Below, piece after piece: positions 52,340 through 61,170 of a DNA stretch of 64,000 bases. Under the pieces are notes generated by a model. It worked only from the letters and a program-made list of their open reading frames with translations. It ran no database searches and was not told where the DNA came from. A program made the position numbers and the translations under genes. How positions within the stretch are numbered: position 1 is the stretch's first letter; each line of letters begins with the position of its first letter. Location of the stretch: NCBI GenBank assembly GCA_030523775.1, contig JAUNHW010000005.1:48489-112488 (forward strand), read 5' to 3'. This stretch comes from Akkermansia sp. Lineage in GTDB: Bacteria; Verrucomicrobiota; Verrucomicrobiia; Verrucomicrobiales; Akkermansiaceae.

Positions 52340-53278
52340 TCAGTTTGAGTTTGTTGCTTTGCGCGGGTGGAGGTGGGTGACGAAGTAGACGCCTATGGCA
52401 ATGAGGACAACGGCGACAACCTTCTGCCAGGTGATGACATCCAGGCCGAGGAGGACGCCTGCGGCGGCGGCAACGGCGGGCTGGATGTAGTTGTAGGTGG
52501 CCACCACGGGGGGCTTGAGATGGCGCTGGCCGAAGATGAGCAGGAGGTAGCTGACGAAGGAGCCGAACACCACCACGTAGGCGGCGCCGAGGGCGGCGTC
52601 CGGCGTGAGCTGTTCCCAGGGCGCGGTGGCCATGTCCGGAATCACGAAGGGGAAGATGGCGACGGTGGAGATGGTGAAGAGCCACTTCATGAGCGTGACC
52701 GGGCGGTACTTCTTCACCATGCGGCCGAAAAACACGAAGTAGCACGCAGCGGAGAACTGGGACACCAGGCAGAGGCCGTCCCCCAGCGGGTGGCCGCTCA
52801 TGCCGCCGTGTGCGCCGCTGCCCAGGATGAGCACCAGCGCGCCCACCGCGGCAAGCGCCACGCCGCCCACCATGCGGCGCGTGACCGCCAGGTGCAGCAC
52901 CACAATGGACAGGATGAGCGTGAACACGGGCGTGGTGGTGGAGATGACGCATGCGTTGGTGGGCGAGGTGAACTCCAGCCCCCACACGTAGAAGAACTGG
53001 TTGATGCCCATGCCGCAGAGCGACATGCCCACCAGCATGGGAAAATCGTGCCGCCAGTCGATGCGCTCGCGCGGCAGGAAGAGCGACAGCAGCCAGAAGA
53101 GCGCGGCGGCGCCGGCAATGCGCATCATGCCCAGCGAGCACGGGCCAATGGCACCGTCCTCCATGGCCACCTTGCACATGGGGCTCATCAGCCCGAACAG
53201 CACCGCGGCTAGCCCAGCCGCGGCGTGCGCGCGCAGGGGGCGACTCTCCCTCCGCAGCCTAACGCGAATAGAGAACAT
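52340..53278 (-). CDS. EamA-type drug/metabolite transporter
   Basis: A 312-residue inner-membrane protein with ten hydrophobic segments in two EamA halves (FGLMSPMCKVAMEDGAIGP; FTSPTNACVISTTTPVFTL; second half YNYIQPAVAAAAGVLLG). Substrate unknown. Its start [10 protein letters not shown] overlaps the 3' end of folA by 20 bases, so it is the last gene of thyA-folA-transporter. Confidence 0.88.
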   Translation of the reverse strand: MFSIRVRLRRESRPLRAHAAAGLAAVLFGLMSPMCKVAMEDGAIGPCSLGMMRIAGAAALFWLLSLFLPRERIDWRHDFPMLVGMSLCGMGINQFFYVWGLEFTSPTNACVISTTTPVFTLILSIVVLHLAVTRRMVGGVALAAVGALVLILGSGAHGGMSGHPLGDGLCLVSQFSAACYFVFFGRMVKKYRPVTLMKWLFTISTVAIFPFVIPDMATAPWEQLTPDAALGAAYVVVFGSFVSYLLLIFGQRHLKPPVVATYNYIQPAVAAAAGVLLGLDVITWQKVVAVVLIAIGVYFVTHLHPRKATNSN

Positions 53279-53726
53279 GGGTGAACCCCGCGTACCGCTC
53301 CAGCTCCTGCCGGTGCGGGAAAAGGTGCGCGAACTCCGGGAAATAGGTATCCGCCTCAAACTCGCCCTGCACCTCGGAAACGTGGAGGCGTTCCATCCTC
53401 CCGAGCATGGCGGCGTACAGCTGCGCGCCGCCTATCACCATCACCTCCGCGTCTTGGAGCTCCATCCGCTCCAGCTCCGCGAGGTCGTGGATAACAACAG
53501 CTCCCTCCGCGGCGTAGCCGGGGGTGCGGGTGAGCACAATGTTCTGGCGCCCCGGCAGCGGGCGTCCCAGGCTCTCCCAGGTTTTGCGCCCCATGAGGAT
53601 GGGGTGTCCCATGGTGAGCCGCTTGAAGAGCTTCATGTCCTCGCTGAGCTTCCACGGGATTCCCTGTTGGAAGCCGATGGCGCGGTCGGCGGCCATGGCC
53701 ACCACCCCTGTGAAGTGCGGTGTCAT
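53259..53726 (-). CDS. folA: Dihydrofolate reductase
   Basis: A 155-residue enzyme reducing dihydrofolate. Motifs: [19 protein letters not shown] (cofactor/substrate loop), acidic residue in [41 protein letters not shown] and the end [14 protein letters not shown] overlaps the thyA stop (ATGA). It works with thymidylate synthase in the folate cycle. Confidence 0.95.
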   Translation of the reverse strand: MTPHFTGVVAMAADRAIGFQQGIPWKLSEDMKLFKRLTMGHPILMGRKTWESLGRPLPGRQNIVLTRTPGYAAEGAVVIHDLAELERMELQDAEVMVIGGAQLYAAMLGRMERLHVSEVQGEFEADTYFPEFAHLFPHRQELERYAGFTHVLYSR

Positions 53727-54538
53727 ACGGAAACGGCCGCCTTGATGTGCGGGTGTGGATCGTAGTTTTCCAGCGAGAAGTCGGGGTAGTCGAACCCGTC
53801 GATCTCCTTCACATCTGGGTTAATGCGCATGGTGGGCAGCGGGCGCGGCTCGCGCGTGAGCTGCAGGCGCGCCTGGTCCAGGTGGTTGCGGTAGAGGTGC
53901 AAATCCCCGAAGGTGTGGACGAATTCGCGGGGCTCGTAGCCGCAGACCTGCGCCACCATCATGAGCAGCAGCGCGTAGCTGGCAATGTTGAACGGCACGC
54001 CCAGGAACAAATCGCAGCTGCGCTGGTAGAGCTGCAGGCTCAGGCCGTGTTTCTCCCCCTCCGCCTGCGCGGGAATGACGCAGAACTGGAACAGGCAATG
54101 GCACGGCGGCAGCGCCATGCCGTCCACCTCCGCCACGTTCCACGCGCTCACCAGGTGGCGGCGGCTCCACGGGTTGTTCTTCAGGCCGTGGATGAGCTTG
54201 GCGATCTGGTCGATGCTGCCGCCGTGGCCGTCCGGCCAGGCGCGCCACTGGGAGCCGTACACGGGGCCGAGGTCGCCGTTCTCGTCGGCCCACTCGTCCC
54301 AGATGGAAACGCCGTGCTCCTGGAGGTAGCGCACGTTGGTGCTGCCCTTGAGGAACCAGAGCAGCTCATAGATGATGGAGCGCAGGTGGAGCTTCTTGGT
54401 GGTGAGGCAGGGGAAGCCCTGGCGCAGGTCGAACCGCGCCTGGCGGCCGAAGACGCCGATGGTGCCGGTTCCGGTGCGGTCCTTGCGGCCCACGCCGTTG
54501 TCCAGCACATCTTGCAGGAGGTCCAGGTATTGTTTCAC
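53723..54538 (-). CDS. thyA: Thymidylate synthase
   Basis: A 271-residue enzyme methylating dUMP. Motifs: [11 protein letters not shown], the nucleophile Cys in [30 protein letters not shown] and [16 protein letters not shown]. It is 14 bases downstream of pyrF on the same strand, so pyrimidine and folate genes form one unit: pyrF-thyA-folA-transporter. Confidence 0.97.
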   Translation of the reverse strand: MKQYLDLLQDVLDNGVGRKDRTGTGTIGVFGRQARFDLRQGFPCLTTKKLHLRSIIYELLWFLKGSTNVRYLQEHGVSIWDEWADENGDLGPVYGSQWRAWPDGHGGSIDQIAKLIHGLKNNPWSRRHLVSAWNVAEVDGMALPPCHCLFQFCVIPAQAEGEKHGLSLQLYQRSCDLFLGVPFNIASYALLLMMVAQVCGYEPREFVHTFGDLHLYRNHLDQARLQLTREPRPLPTMRINPDVKEIDGFDYPDFSLENYDPHPHIKAAVSV

Positions 54539-54552
54539 GGCGGGGCGTGGGG

Positions 54553-55332
54553 TTAGAGGTTGAGCGCGGCGCGGATTTGCGCGGCGTACTTCTCCGCCTT
54601 CTGGGCGAAGGTGAGCTCCGGCTCCTTGTAGAGGATGCCGCGGGAGACGTTGATGGTGGGCGGTGCCGTGCGGGTGCCGCCGGTGAGGGCCGAGAGGTCG
54701 CCGCCCTGCGCGCCGAGACCGGGAATGAGCAGGGGCGCATCCGGCAGCTCCGCCAGGATTTGGCCGTTGGCGTTGGTGAGGCCCACCACCATGCCCACCT
54801 CCGTGGCGGCGTTCTCCGCCTTGGCTCGCTCCACCATGTCGCCCACCAGCTGGTACACGCGGCGGCCGTTGGCGAGCACCTGCTGCTCCACGTCCGCGGA
54901 GCCGGGGTTGGTGGTGACCGCCAGCAGGTACACGCCCTTGCCGGGGCGGTCCAGGAACGGCGCCAGGATATCATAGCCCATGAAGGGATTGAGCGTCACC
55001 GCATCCACGTCCATGCGGTCGAAATACGCCTGGGCGTAGTATTTCTGGGTCTCGCCGATGTCGCCGCGCTTGGCGTCCAGAATCACCGGGATGTCCTTGG
55101 GCATGTCCGGCAGCAGCTCCTCCAGCACCTTGAGGCCGGGCAGCCCCATGGCCTCGAAATACGCGATATTGGGCTTGTAGGCGGCAGCGTACGGCGCGGT
55201 TTCCTCCACCACGCGGCGCAGCCAATCGGCAAGCTCGTTCATGTTCTCCGACTGCGGGCGGGGGTCCAGCCCCACGCAGAGCGCAGACCGCGTGGCGGCG
55301 ATGCGCGCAGAAAGCTTTTCCGTGAATTTCAT
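54553..55332 (-). CDS. pyrF: Orotidine 5'-phosphate decarboxylase
   Basis: A 259-residue enzyme making UMP, of the longer PyrF type. Motifs: [22 protein letters not shown], the catalytic charged network [19 protein letters not shown], and [11 protein letters not shown] near the phosphate site. First gene of a four-gene unit with its own strong promoter. Confidence 0.95.
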   Translation of the reverse strand: MKFTEKLSARIAATRSALCVGLDPRPQSENMNELADWLRRVVEETAPYAAAYKPNIAYFEAMGLPGLKVLEELLPDMPKDIPVILDAKRGDIGETQKYYAQAYFDRMDVDAVTLNPFMGYDILAPFLDRPGKGVYLLAVTTNPGSADVEQQVLANGRRVYQLVGDMVERAKAENAATEVGMVVGLTNANGQILAELPDAPLLIPGLGAQGGDLSALTGGTRTAPPTINVSRGILYKEPELTFAQKAEKYAAQIRAALNL

Positions 55333-55369
55333 GATGGACGGATTATACCATACCCCCGCCCGAACGCAA
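55333..55369 (-). promoter_or_regulatory. Promoter of pyrF-thyA-folA, leaderless type
   Basis: Minus strand: -35 TTGCGT (55364-55369), 16-bp spacer, perfect -10 TATAAT (55342-55347), 9 bases to ATG 55332. Confidence 0.75.
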
Positions 55370-55403
55370 GCACCGAAGCAGGCAGATGTGACCCGAAATC
55401 GCC

Positions 55404-55441
55404 TTTACTTTGGGATGGCGGCGGGTTACAATGCCGCACAC
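55404..55441 (+). promoter_or_regulatory. Promoter of trmB-tgt-yajC, leaderless type
   Basis: -35 TTTACT (55404-55409), 17-bp spacer, -10 TACAAT (55427-55432), 9 bases to ATG 55442. Divergent from the pyrF promoter. Confidence 0.65.
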
Positions 55442-56029
55442 ATGAGCGCCGCATTCGTACCCGGAGACTACTTTGCCCGCTACACCGTGCCGGAGATATT
55501 CGGCGCGGGGGAGGCGTGCGAGGTGGATTTGGGGTGCGGAGACGGCGGATTCCTGCTGGAGATGGCGGCGCACTACCCGGAGCGGCGTTTTCTGGGGGTG
55601 GAGCGCCTGCTGGGGCGCATCCGCAAGGTGTGCCGGGATGCGGAGAAGCGCGGGCTGGCGAACGTTCGCGGGTTGCGCGTGGAGAGCCGCTACTTCTTGG
55701 AGTGGATGATTGCCCCCGGCAGCATCAGCCGCCTGCACTACCTCTTCCCGGACCCCTGGCCCAAGGAGAAGCACCACAAGAACCGCCTGGTGCAGGAATC
55801 CTTCATCCCCGTGCTGCACCGCGCCCTGGCGGAGGACGGCGAGATGCTCTTCAAGACCGACCACGAGGAATATTTCGAGTGGGTGTGCGGGCTGATGGAC
55901 GCCTCCCCCCTGTTCACCCGCGCGGAGTGGAACGCGGAGTTCTACCCCAAGACCGATTTCCAGAAGCAGTGGGAGGCCATGGGCAAACCCATCTTCGCCG
56001 CCAGATTCACCAAGAGCCATGTCGTTTGA
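55442..56029 (+). CDS. trmB: tRNA (guanine-N7-)-methyltransferase
   Basis: A 195-residue SAM-dependent enzyme modifying G46 of tRNA. Motifs: VDLGCGDGGFLLEMA (SAM site), FLGVERLLGRIRKV, and the family signature LFPDPWPKEKHHKNRLVQ. Start MSAAFVPG is set by the promoter. It overlaps tgt by 11 bases. Confidence 0.95.
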   Translation: MSAAFVPGDYFARYTVPEIFGAGEACEVDLGCGDGGFLLEMAAHYPERRFLGVERLLGRIRKVCRDAEKRGLANVRGLRVESRYFLEWMIAPGSISRLHYLFPDPWPKEKHHKNRLVQESFIPVLHRALAEDGEMLFKTDHEEYFEWVCGLMDASPLFTRAEWNAEFYPKTDFQKQWEAMGKPIFAARFTKSHVV

Positions 56030-57149
56030 TTTGCACAGCACCGACCCCTCCGGCGCGCGCCTGGGCACGCTGCACCTGCCCCACGGGGATGTGCAGACGC
56101 CCATCTTCATGCCCGTGGGCACGCAGGGCACGGTGAAAACCCTGCACCCCGCAGAGCTGGAGGAGCTGGGCGCGCAAATCATCCTGGGCAACACCTACCA
56201 CCTCTGCCTGCGCCCCGGCGACGAGTCCATCCGCGACCTCGGCGGCCTGCACGCCTTCGCCGGCTGGGACAAGCCCATGCTCACGGACAGCGGCGGCTTC
56301 CAGGTGTGGAGCCTCGCCAAGCTGCGCAAAATCACGGAGGAGGGCGTGCGTTTCTGCAACCACATAGACGGCGCGTACATGATGCTCTCCCCGGAGCGCA
56401 GCATGGAGATTCAGGCCAACCTGGGCAGCGATATCGCCATGCTGTTCGACGAGTGCCCGCCCTACCCGTGCGACCGCAAGTACGCGGAGAAGTCGCTGGG
56501 CTACACCCTGCGCTGGGCCAAGCGCTGCAAGGCCTGGGTGGACGAGCACCAACCGATGAGCGGCCCCGCCCCGCAGCAGCATTTCGGCATTGTGCAGGGC
56601 TCCGTCTTCGCAGACCTCCGCCAGCGCTGCGCGGAGGAGCTTGCCGCCATGGAGTTCGACGGCTACGCCATCGGCGGCGTCTCCGTGGGCGAGCCGGAGG
56701 AGGAGATGCTCCGCGCCATCGAGAACACCACCCCCCACCTGCCGCAGGACAAGGCGCGCTACGCCATGGGTCTGGGCACCCCCGTGCAAATCCTGGAGAT
56801 GATTGAGCGCGGGGTGGACATGTTCGACTGCGTGATGCCCACGCGCCTGGCGCGCCACGGCATCGCCATGACGCCGGACGGTCCCATGCACATCAAGAAC
56901 GAGCGCTGGAAGAACGACACCAAGCCCATGGACCCCGAGGGGCACCCGCACGTGAACCGCTTTTCGCGCGCGGCGGTGCGGCACTTCTTCCGCGCGGGGG
57001 AGATGCTGGCGTTGCGCCTGCTCTCCTTCCAGAACCTCCACTTCTACCTCCGGCTCATGGCGCAAGCGAGAAGCGCCATCGCGGCCGGTCAATTCGCTGC
57101 CTTCAAACGCAGCTTCATCTCGCGTTACCTAGCAAACGATATACAATGA
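56019..57149 (+). CDS. tgt: tRNA-guanine transglycosylase with an altered zinc site
   Basis: A 376-residue queuosine-pathway enzyme that swaps guanine 34 for preQ1. Active-site motifs are intact: LTDSGGFQVWSL, FGIVQGSVF, GGVSVGEPEEEM, and DMFDCVMPTRLARHG with the catalytic Asp. But where bacterial Tgt has the zinc ligands C-x-C-x2-C (after DPE), this protein reads GHPHVNR (308-314); all three cysteines are missing, although the later His (in NLHFYLRLM) is kept. His309 and His311 might replace them, or the site is lost. Confidence 0.9.
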   Translation: MSFDLHSTDPSGARLGTLHLPHGDVQTPIFMPVGTQGTVKTLHPAELEELGAQIILGNTYHLCLRPGDESIRDLGGLHAFAGWDKPMLTDSGGFQVWSLAKLRKITEEGVRFCNHIDGAYMMLSPERSMEIQANLGSDIAMLFDECPPYPCDRKYAEKSLGYTLRWAKRCKAWVDEHQPMSGPAPQQHFGIVQGSVFADLRQRCAEELAAMEFDGYAIGGVSVGEPEEEMLRAIENTTPHLPQDKARYAMGLGTPVQILEMIERGVDMFDCVMPTRLARHGIAMTPDGPMHIKNERWKNDTKPMDPEGHPHVNRFSRAAVRHFFRAGEMLALRLLSFQNLHFYLRLMAQARSAIAAGQFAAFKRSFISRYLANDIQ

Positions 57150-57475
57150 ACACCATGTTATTCCTGGCAGACGGCGCCGCTCCCCAGGGCGGCGGTTTCA
57201 GCGGCATCATCTCGATTGTCCTCATCTTCGTCATCATGTACTTCATCCTCTTCCGCCCACAGCAGAAGCAGCAGAAGGAGCTCCGTGAGCGGCAGAACAA
57301 CCTCAAGGTCGGCGACAAGGTGGTGACCGCCGGCGGCATCTACGGCATCATCCGCGAGGTGATGGACGCCGCCGTCAAGCTGGAAATTGCACCCAACACC
57401 GTCATCAAAATCGCCAAGACCAGCATTGTCACCCTGGTGAACAAGGACGGCTCCGCGGACATCCCGCAGAAGTAA
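57146..57475 (+). CDS. yajC: Preprotein translocase subunit YajC
   Basis: A 109-residue protein with one N-terminal transmembrane segment (about 17-36, ending FRPQQKQQKEL), the typical YajC layout, then a small basic-rich domain (VGDKVVTAGGIYGIIREV). It assists Sec translocation with SecDF. The ATG overlaps the tgt stop (ATGA); the tgt-yajC pairing is common in bacteria. Confidence 0.95.
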   Translation: MNTMLFLADGAAPQGGGFSGIISIVLIFVIMYFILFRPQQKQQKELRERQNNLKVGDKVVTAGGIYGIIREVMDAAVKLEIAPNTVIKIAKTSIVTLVNKDGSADIPQK

Positions 57476-57504
57476 GCCATCCGTTCCCGCGTTTCCCCTG
57501 AAAC

Positions 57505-58386
57505 GTGCAAGAAGTCTATACAGCGGACGCCGCATTGGCTGCCGACACCGCCCCCTATGCCGCGCGGCTGGGGGTGGTGGGCAACCCCATCGCGCACTCC
57601 CGCTCGCCGCAGATGCAGATGGCGGCCCTGCGCGCCGCCGGCATCCCCGGCACCTACGTGCGCGTGCTGGCGGAACGCGAGGGAGACGACTTCGAGCGCA
57701 CCCTTTCCTCCCTGCAGCGCATGGGCTTCTGCGGGCTGAACATCACCGTGCCCTTCAAGTACCGCGCCTTTGCCGCGGTGGATGCCTCCGCAGACCCGCT
57801 GGCCGCGCTCTGCGGCAGCTGCAACACGCTCGCCTGGCGCAACCGCTGGGTGGGATGGAACACGGACGGACCCGGATTCGCCCGCGCCATACGGGAATTC
57901 TGCGGGCGTGAGCTCGCAGAGCTGCGCATTGTGCTCATGGGCGCGTGCGGCGGCGCCGGCAGCGCGCTCGCCTGCCAATGCGCGCTCTCCGGCTGCAGGC
58001 ACCTCACTCTGGTGAACCGCCCCAAGCCCGCCCTGCAGGCGCTGGAGCAAAAGCTCTCCCCCCACGCCGCCGTGCAGGCCGTGGCCGTGGGTGAGGATGA
58101 TGCCCGCCGCACCGCCGTGCAGCAGGCGGATCTGGTGGTGAACGCCACCTCGCTCGGTCTCGTCCCCGGTGACGAGCTGCCGCTCCCCGCCGAATGGCTT
58201 TCGCCGCACCAGGCCGTGTACGATATCGTTCCCCACCCCACCCCGCTGCAGGCCGCGGCGGCAGAACGCGGCTGCCGTGCCGCGGACGGCACCGCCATGC
58301 TTCTCTGGCAAGGCGCGTACGCCTTTGAAAAATGGTTCGGCTCCATGCCGGACACCGCCGCCATGCGCGCCGCGCTCCTGGCGTAG
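57505..58386 (+). CDS. aroE: Shikimate dehydrogenase
   Basis: A 293-residue NADP-dependent enzyme of aromatic amino acid synthesis. Motifs: VVGNPIAHSRSPQMQ (substrate Ser pair), NITVPFKYRAF (catalytic Lys), NTDGPGF (catalytic Asp), GACGGAGSALA (NADP loop), NATSLGL and YDIVPHPTPL. The start is GTG (57505) with a poor ribosome site, 29 bases after yajC, so it is probably read from the same mRNA. Confidence 0.93.
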   Translation: MQEVYTADAALAADTAPYAARLGVVGNPIAHSRSPQMQMAALRAAGIPGTYVRVLAEREGDDFERTLSSLQRMGFCGLNITVPFKYRAFAAVDASADPLAALCGSCNTLAWRNRWVGWNTDGPGFARAIREFCGRELAELRIVLMGACGGAGSALACQCALSGCRHLTLVNRPKPALQALEQKLSPHAAVQAVAVGEDDARRTAVQQADLVVNATSLGLVPGDELPLPAEWLSPHQAVYDIVPHPTPLQAAAAERGCRAADGTAMLLWQGAYAFEKWFGSMPDTAAMRAALLA

Positions 58387-58447
58387 GATAAGCTCCCCCA
58401 CGCGCCCGCTGAACACCTGAGTTCGTCTTTTTAAGGTCGTTTTGGCC

Positions 58448-58498
58448 GTTTTTCCTATGAAAAAATGGCAAAACGTGCCACTTTTTCGTAGGAAAAAC
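58448..58498. repeat. 51-bp near-perfect palindrome at an ATPase scar
   Basis: 23-bp arms with two mismatches around a 5-nt centre at 58473: GTTTTTCCTA, GAAAAA and TGGCA blocks mirrored by TGCCA, TTTTTC and TAGGAAAAAC. TTGGCA (58511-58516) follows 12 bases later on the plus strand. Confidence 0.88.
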
Positions 58499-58521
58499 TG
58501 TCAATTCCGCTTGGCAAGGGT

Positions 58522-58619
58522 GTCTCTACCTGTGCATCGGCGGCATATCGGAGGCCGCGGACGGTCTTTTCAGCATCCCCCTCTACGCGCTGGAGCAGAT
58601 GACGGATATCCTGCCGTGA
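58522..58619 (+). pseudogene. C-terminal remnant of an AAA/DUF4143-type ATPase gene
   Basis: The frame ending at TGA 58617-58619 reads LCIGGISEAADGLFSIPLYA then LEQMTDILP. A late Cys strand followed by a Gly turn and an I-P-h-x-A-L end is how the intact copy (17929) ends (IICDVAKPLPLGLGNTAIPI). No start or ATPase domain remains. Palindrome and -35-like hexamer lie just upstream, as at 13713-13838. Confidence 0.55.
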
Positions 58620-58636
58620 TGCCGCGGGCGGTGGTG

Positions 58637-59353
58637 TTACGGCAACTCCCTGCGCTCGATGAGCACCTCTGCGCGCAGGGGCGAGGCGCCGATGAGGTAG
58701 CGGCGCTGGTCTCCCTGAGCGGCGGCGGCCACCTGCACGGGCTCGCCGGCCATGGTCTCCTTCTTGAATTTGAGCTGGATGGCAAAGGGCTCTGCGGGCA
58801 GGGCGGCGGCATCATGCTCCAGCACCCAGATGAGATAGGCGGAGTTGTTGATGTGGCCGTTGAAATCCGTATCCCGCCGCGGGGCGGGGAAGGCGGGGGC
58901 GAATTCGGGCTCTCCCTCCCAGGCCAGCCTCTGCAGCGGCTGCGTGATGGCGGGGCAGGGGCCCAGGTCTGCCAGTCCCGCCTTTTTCAGCGGCACGGGG
59001 CCGCGTGTGGTGATGTCCATGAGGCACCATTGCAAATCCGCGCGCGCCAGCACGGTGCCGTCCGGGGCGGTCATCTCGATGAAGCGGCGCGCCTTGAGCG
59101 GCCCCGCCGCGCCCGTGTTGGTGCGCATGAGCACGCGGTCCTTCCAGCGCGGACTCCGCAGGAATTCGTAGTTGGCCTGCACCTCCACCCAGATGACGTT
59201 GCGCTCGAAGCCCCAGTTGAACCCGAACCCGTTTTCCTCCGCATGCCGTTCCGCCATTTCCTGGCAGAACATCATGAAACATTCCGGCTTGAGCACGTGG
59301 TCCGCCCCGCACTCGTAGCTCGTCACAATGTGTTCCTGTACTAAATCCTCCAC
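58637..59353 (-). CDS. Acyl-ACP thioesterase family protein
   Basis: A 238-residue double hot-dog protein of the acyl-ACP thioesterase (FatA/bacterial TE) type: N-terminal half with VTSYECGADHVLKPECFM and FNWGFERNVIWVEVQ, second half with DTDFNGHINNSAYLIWVLE, which carries the expected Asn-His pair. It would release fatty acids from ACP or a CoA carrier. The start is GTG (59353), 6 bases after a CAGAAT box. Confidence 0.85.
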   Translation of the reverse strand: MEDLVQEHIVTSYECGADHVLKPECFMMFCQEMAERHAEENGFGFNWGFERNVIWVEVQANYEFLRSPRWKDRVLMRTNTGAAGPLKARRFIEMTAPDGTVLARADLQWCLMDITTRGPVPLKKAGLADLGPCPAITQPLQRLAWEGEPEFAPAFPAPRRDTDFNGHINNSAYLIWVLEHDAAALPAEPFAIQLKFKKETMAGEPVQVAAAAQGDQRRYLIGASPLRAEVLIERRELP

Positions 59354-59388
59354 GCTTCCATTCTGCCACCGGGGCGGGGAAAAGTCAA
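59354..59388 (-). promoter_or_regulatory. Promoter of the thioesterase gene, leaderless type with GTG start
   Basis: Minus strand: -35 TTGACT (59383-59388), 17-bp spacer, -10 CAGAAT (59360-59365), 6 bases to GTG 59353. Confidence 0.65.
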
Positions 59389-59435
59389 GCGGGAGGCTGC
59401 TGCCGGGCCACAGGTGCGCGGGGCGCCAAGGGGCG

Positions 59436-61166
59436 CTACAGGTCGAAGGTCTGGCTCATGTCCGGCTTGGTGGCGTCAAAGGTGACGCGGAGCTTGCGGC
59501 AGCCCTGCTTGCGGTACTTGGCGGCGGCCTCCTTGGAAAGGCCTGCGGTGAAGGTGCCGTCCACCTGGCAGTTGAACACATGGGTGGCATCCACCTCCAC
59601 GCGGGTGCCGTTCACGGTCACGTGGCTGTCGTCCGGCAGGGTGATGGCCACGCTCTTGAGGTGGACTCCCTTGGCCTTGAAGGTGGTCTTGCCGGTGACG
59701 AGGGCGTTCTCGATGGTGATGATTTCGTCCTGGGCCTCGATCTTGGCATCGCGGATGCCTGCGGGCTTGTTCTTGGTGCCCTTGATGCCGTCCGCCTCAA
59801 TCTTGCAGAAGCCGAAGGAGGCGCAGCGGTTCTGGGCGGAGGAGAGCAGCAGGGTTTCGCCGATGCGGAGCTTGGAGTCGCCGGAGAGCGTGGTGCGGCC
59901 GGGGGTGGGAAGCTCATCCAGCGCAATCTCTCCGCAGTTGCGGAGCTCCAGGAACCCGGCGTTCTCCAGGTGGGCCACATGCACGCCGCCGCGCAGGTGG
60001 CACTGCCCGGCGTTGCGGATGGCCTCCGCAATGATTTCCGCCTTGTCGCCGCGCAGGGTGAACTGCGCGCCGCGGTCCACCTCCAGCGCGCCATCCTTGA
60101 GGGCGAGCTGGTTCTCCACCATCAGCACGGGATAGCCCTTGGTGGAGGAGGCGGCAATGCGCAGCGCCCCCTGGAATTTGGCGGGCGCGGCGAGCACGGT
60201 GTTGCGGTTCACGGCGCCCTTCTTGGGCAGCTTGGCGGCGCAGCCCATCTTCCTGGCCACGCCGTCCGGCGTGTTGATGAACGAGGCGGAGGTAACGTAC
60301 ACGCGCAGGCTCTCCGGCAGGCAGAAGCGGCTTGCGGGGTCGTTGGAGTACACGTAGATGCCGTTCTTGTCCTGCGCCAGCTCCACGCGGAACACACCGC
60401 TCTGGCGGTCGTCGGACTCCGTGAAGTAGAGGGCGTCCGGCAGCTTGTCGTTCCCCTTCTCATATCCCCAGCAGGCCAGGCAGTGGCCCATCTGCATCAC
60501 GGGTTTGGAGGGGGTGGACACATCGTAGAGCTCCACGCTGAGCAGCAGGGCTTGGCCGGCGTGCGCCAGCGCGGCATCGAATATCTGGCGCATCTCCTTG
60601 CGCGTCTTGGGAGAGGTGGGGGAGGGCGAGTAGTCTGATGAGCCGTAGTCCCACACGCAACCGCTGGCGCCGTTCTTGCCGTCCTTCCAATCGGAGGGTT
60701 GCGGGAACATCTTCTTGTAGAAACCGCCGCCCTGCTGGGGCTCCGCCAGGTGCAGGCGCTTCACGCGCTCCTCCGTGGGCGGGTTGGCCAGGGTGCCGTT
60801 GAGCCACCAGGTGAGCGTGTTCAGGTTGAAGCCGGGGCCGTGGCTCCAGTTCTTGAGCAGGTAGGTGTACACGTTCAGCACGCCTGTGGCGGGCAGGCTG
60901 GCGGATACCTCCTTGCCGCCGGTGGGCGGCTCCGCCCCCTCGTCGTGCTGCTTGCCGTAGAAATCCTGCCAGTGCTGGATCACGCTTGCGCCGGATGCCG
61001 CCCAGCAGAGGTCCATGTCCTGCATCCACTCTTCGGTGGGGCGGGCATCGTCATCGTTCATGGCGTACTTGTCCACATCATAGATGCGGCCGGCCACCAG
61101 GTTGGATGCCTGCAGCGGCAGCATGCCCAGTGAGATTGCAACAATTGTGGCGGTGAGCGGTTTCAT
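59436..61166 (-). CDS. Secreted IdeS/Mac-like (C66-type) cysteine protease
   Basis: A 576-residue exported protein (signal peptide ending LQAS). Residues 25-290 resemble the streptococcal IdeS/Mac fold: nucleophile Cys54 in DLCWAASGASVIQHW (IdeS has a Cys-x-Ala-Ala-x-x-x-x-x-x-His-Trp pattern), GGGFYKKMFPQ, His228 in MGHCLACWGYE and an acidic SDD near residue 250 after ALYFTES. The C-terminal 280 residues are a repetitive beta-rich region, perhaps a beta-helix. IdeS cleaves IgG; here the target is unknown. It is the last gene of the sigma-kinase-protease unit. Confidence 0.72.
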   Translation of the reverse strand: MKPLTATIVAISLGMLPLQASNLVAGRIYDVDKYAMNDDDARPTEEWMQDMDLCWAASGASVIQHWQDFYGKQHDEGAEPPTGGKEVSASLPATGVLNVYTYLLKNWSHGPGFNLNTLTWWLNGTLANPPTEERVKRLHLAEPQQGGGFYKKMFPQPSDWKDGKNGASGCVWDYGSSDYSPSPTSPKTRKEMRQIFDAALAHAGQALLLSVELYDVSTPSKPVMQMGHCLACWGYEKGNDKLPDALYFTESDDRQSGVFRVELAQDKNGIYVYSNDPASRFCLPESLRVYVTSASFINTPDGVARKMGCAAKLPKKGAVNRNTVLAAPAKFQGALRIAASSTKGYPVLMVENQLALKDGALEVDRGAQFTLRGDKAEIIAEAIRNAGQCHLRGGVHVAHLENAGFLELRNCGEIALDELPTPGRTTLSGDSKLRIGETLLLSSAQNRCASFGFCKIEADGIKGTKNKPAGIRDAKIEAQDEIITIENALVTGKTTFKAKGVHLKSVAITLPDDSHVTVNGTRVEVDATHVFNCQVDGTFTAGLSKEAAAKYRKQGCRKLRVTFDATKPDMSQTFDL

Positions 61167-61170
61167 GGTA

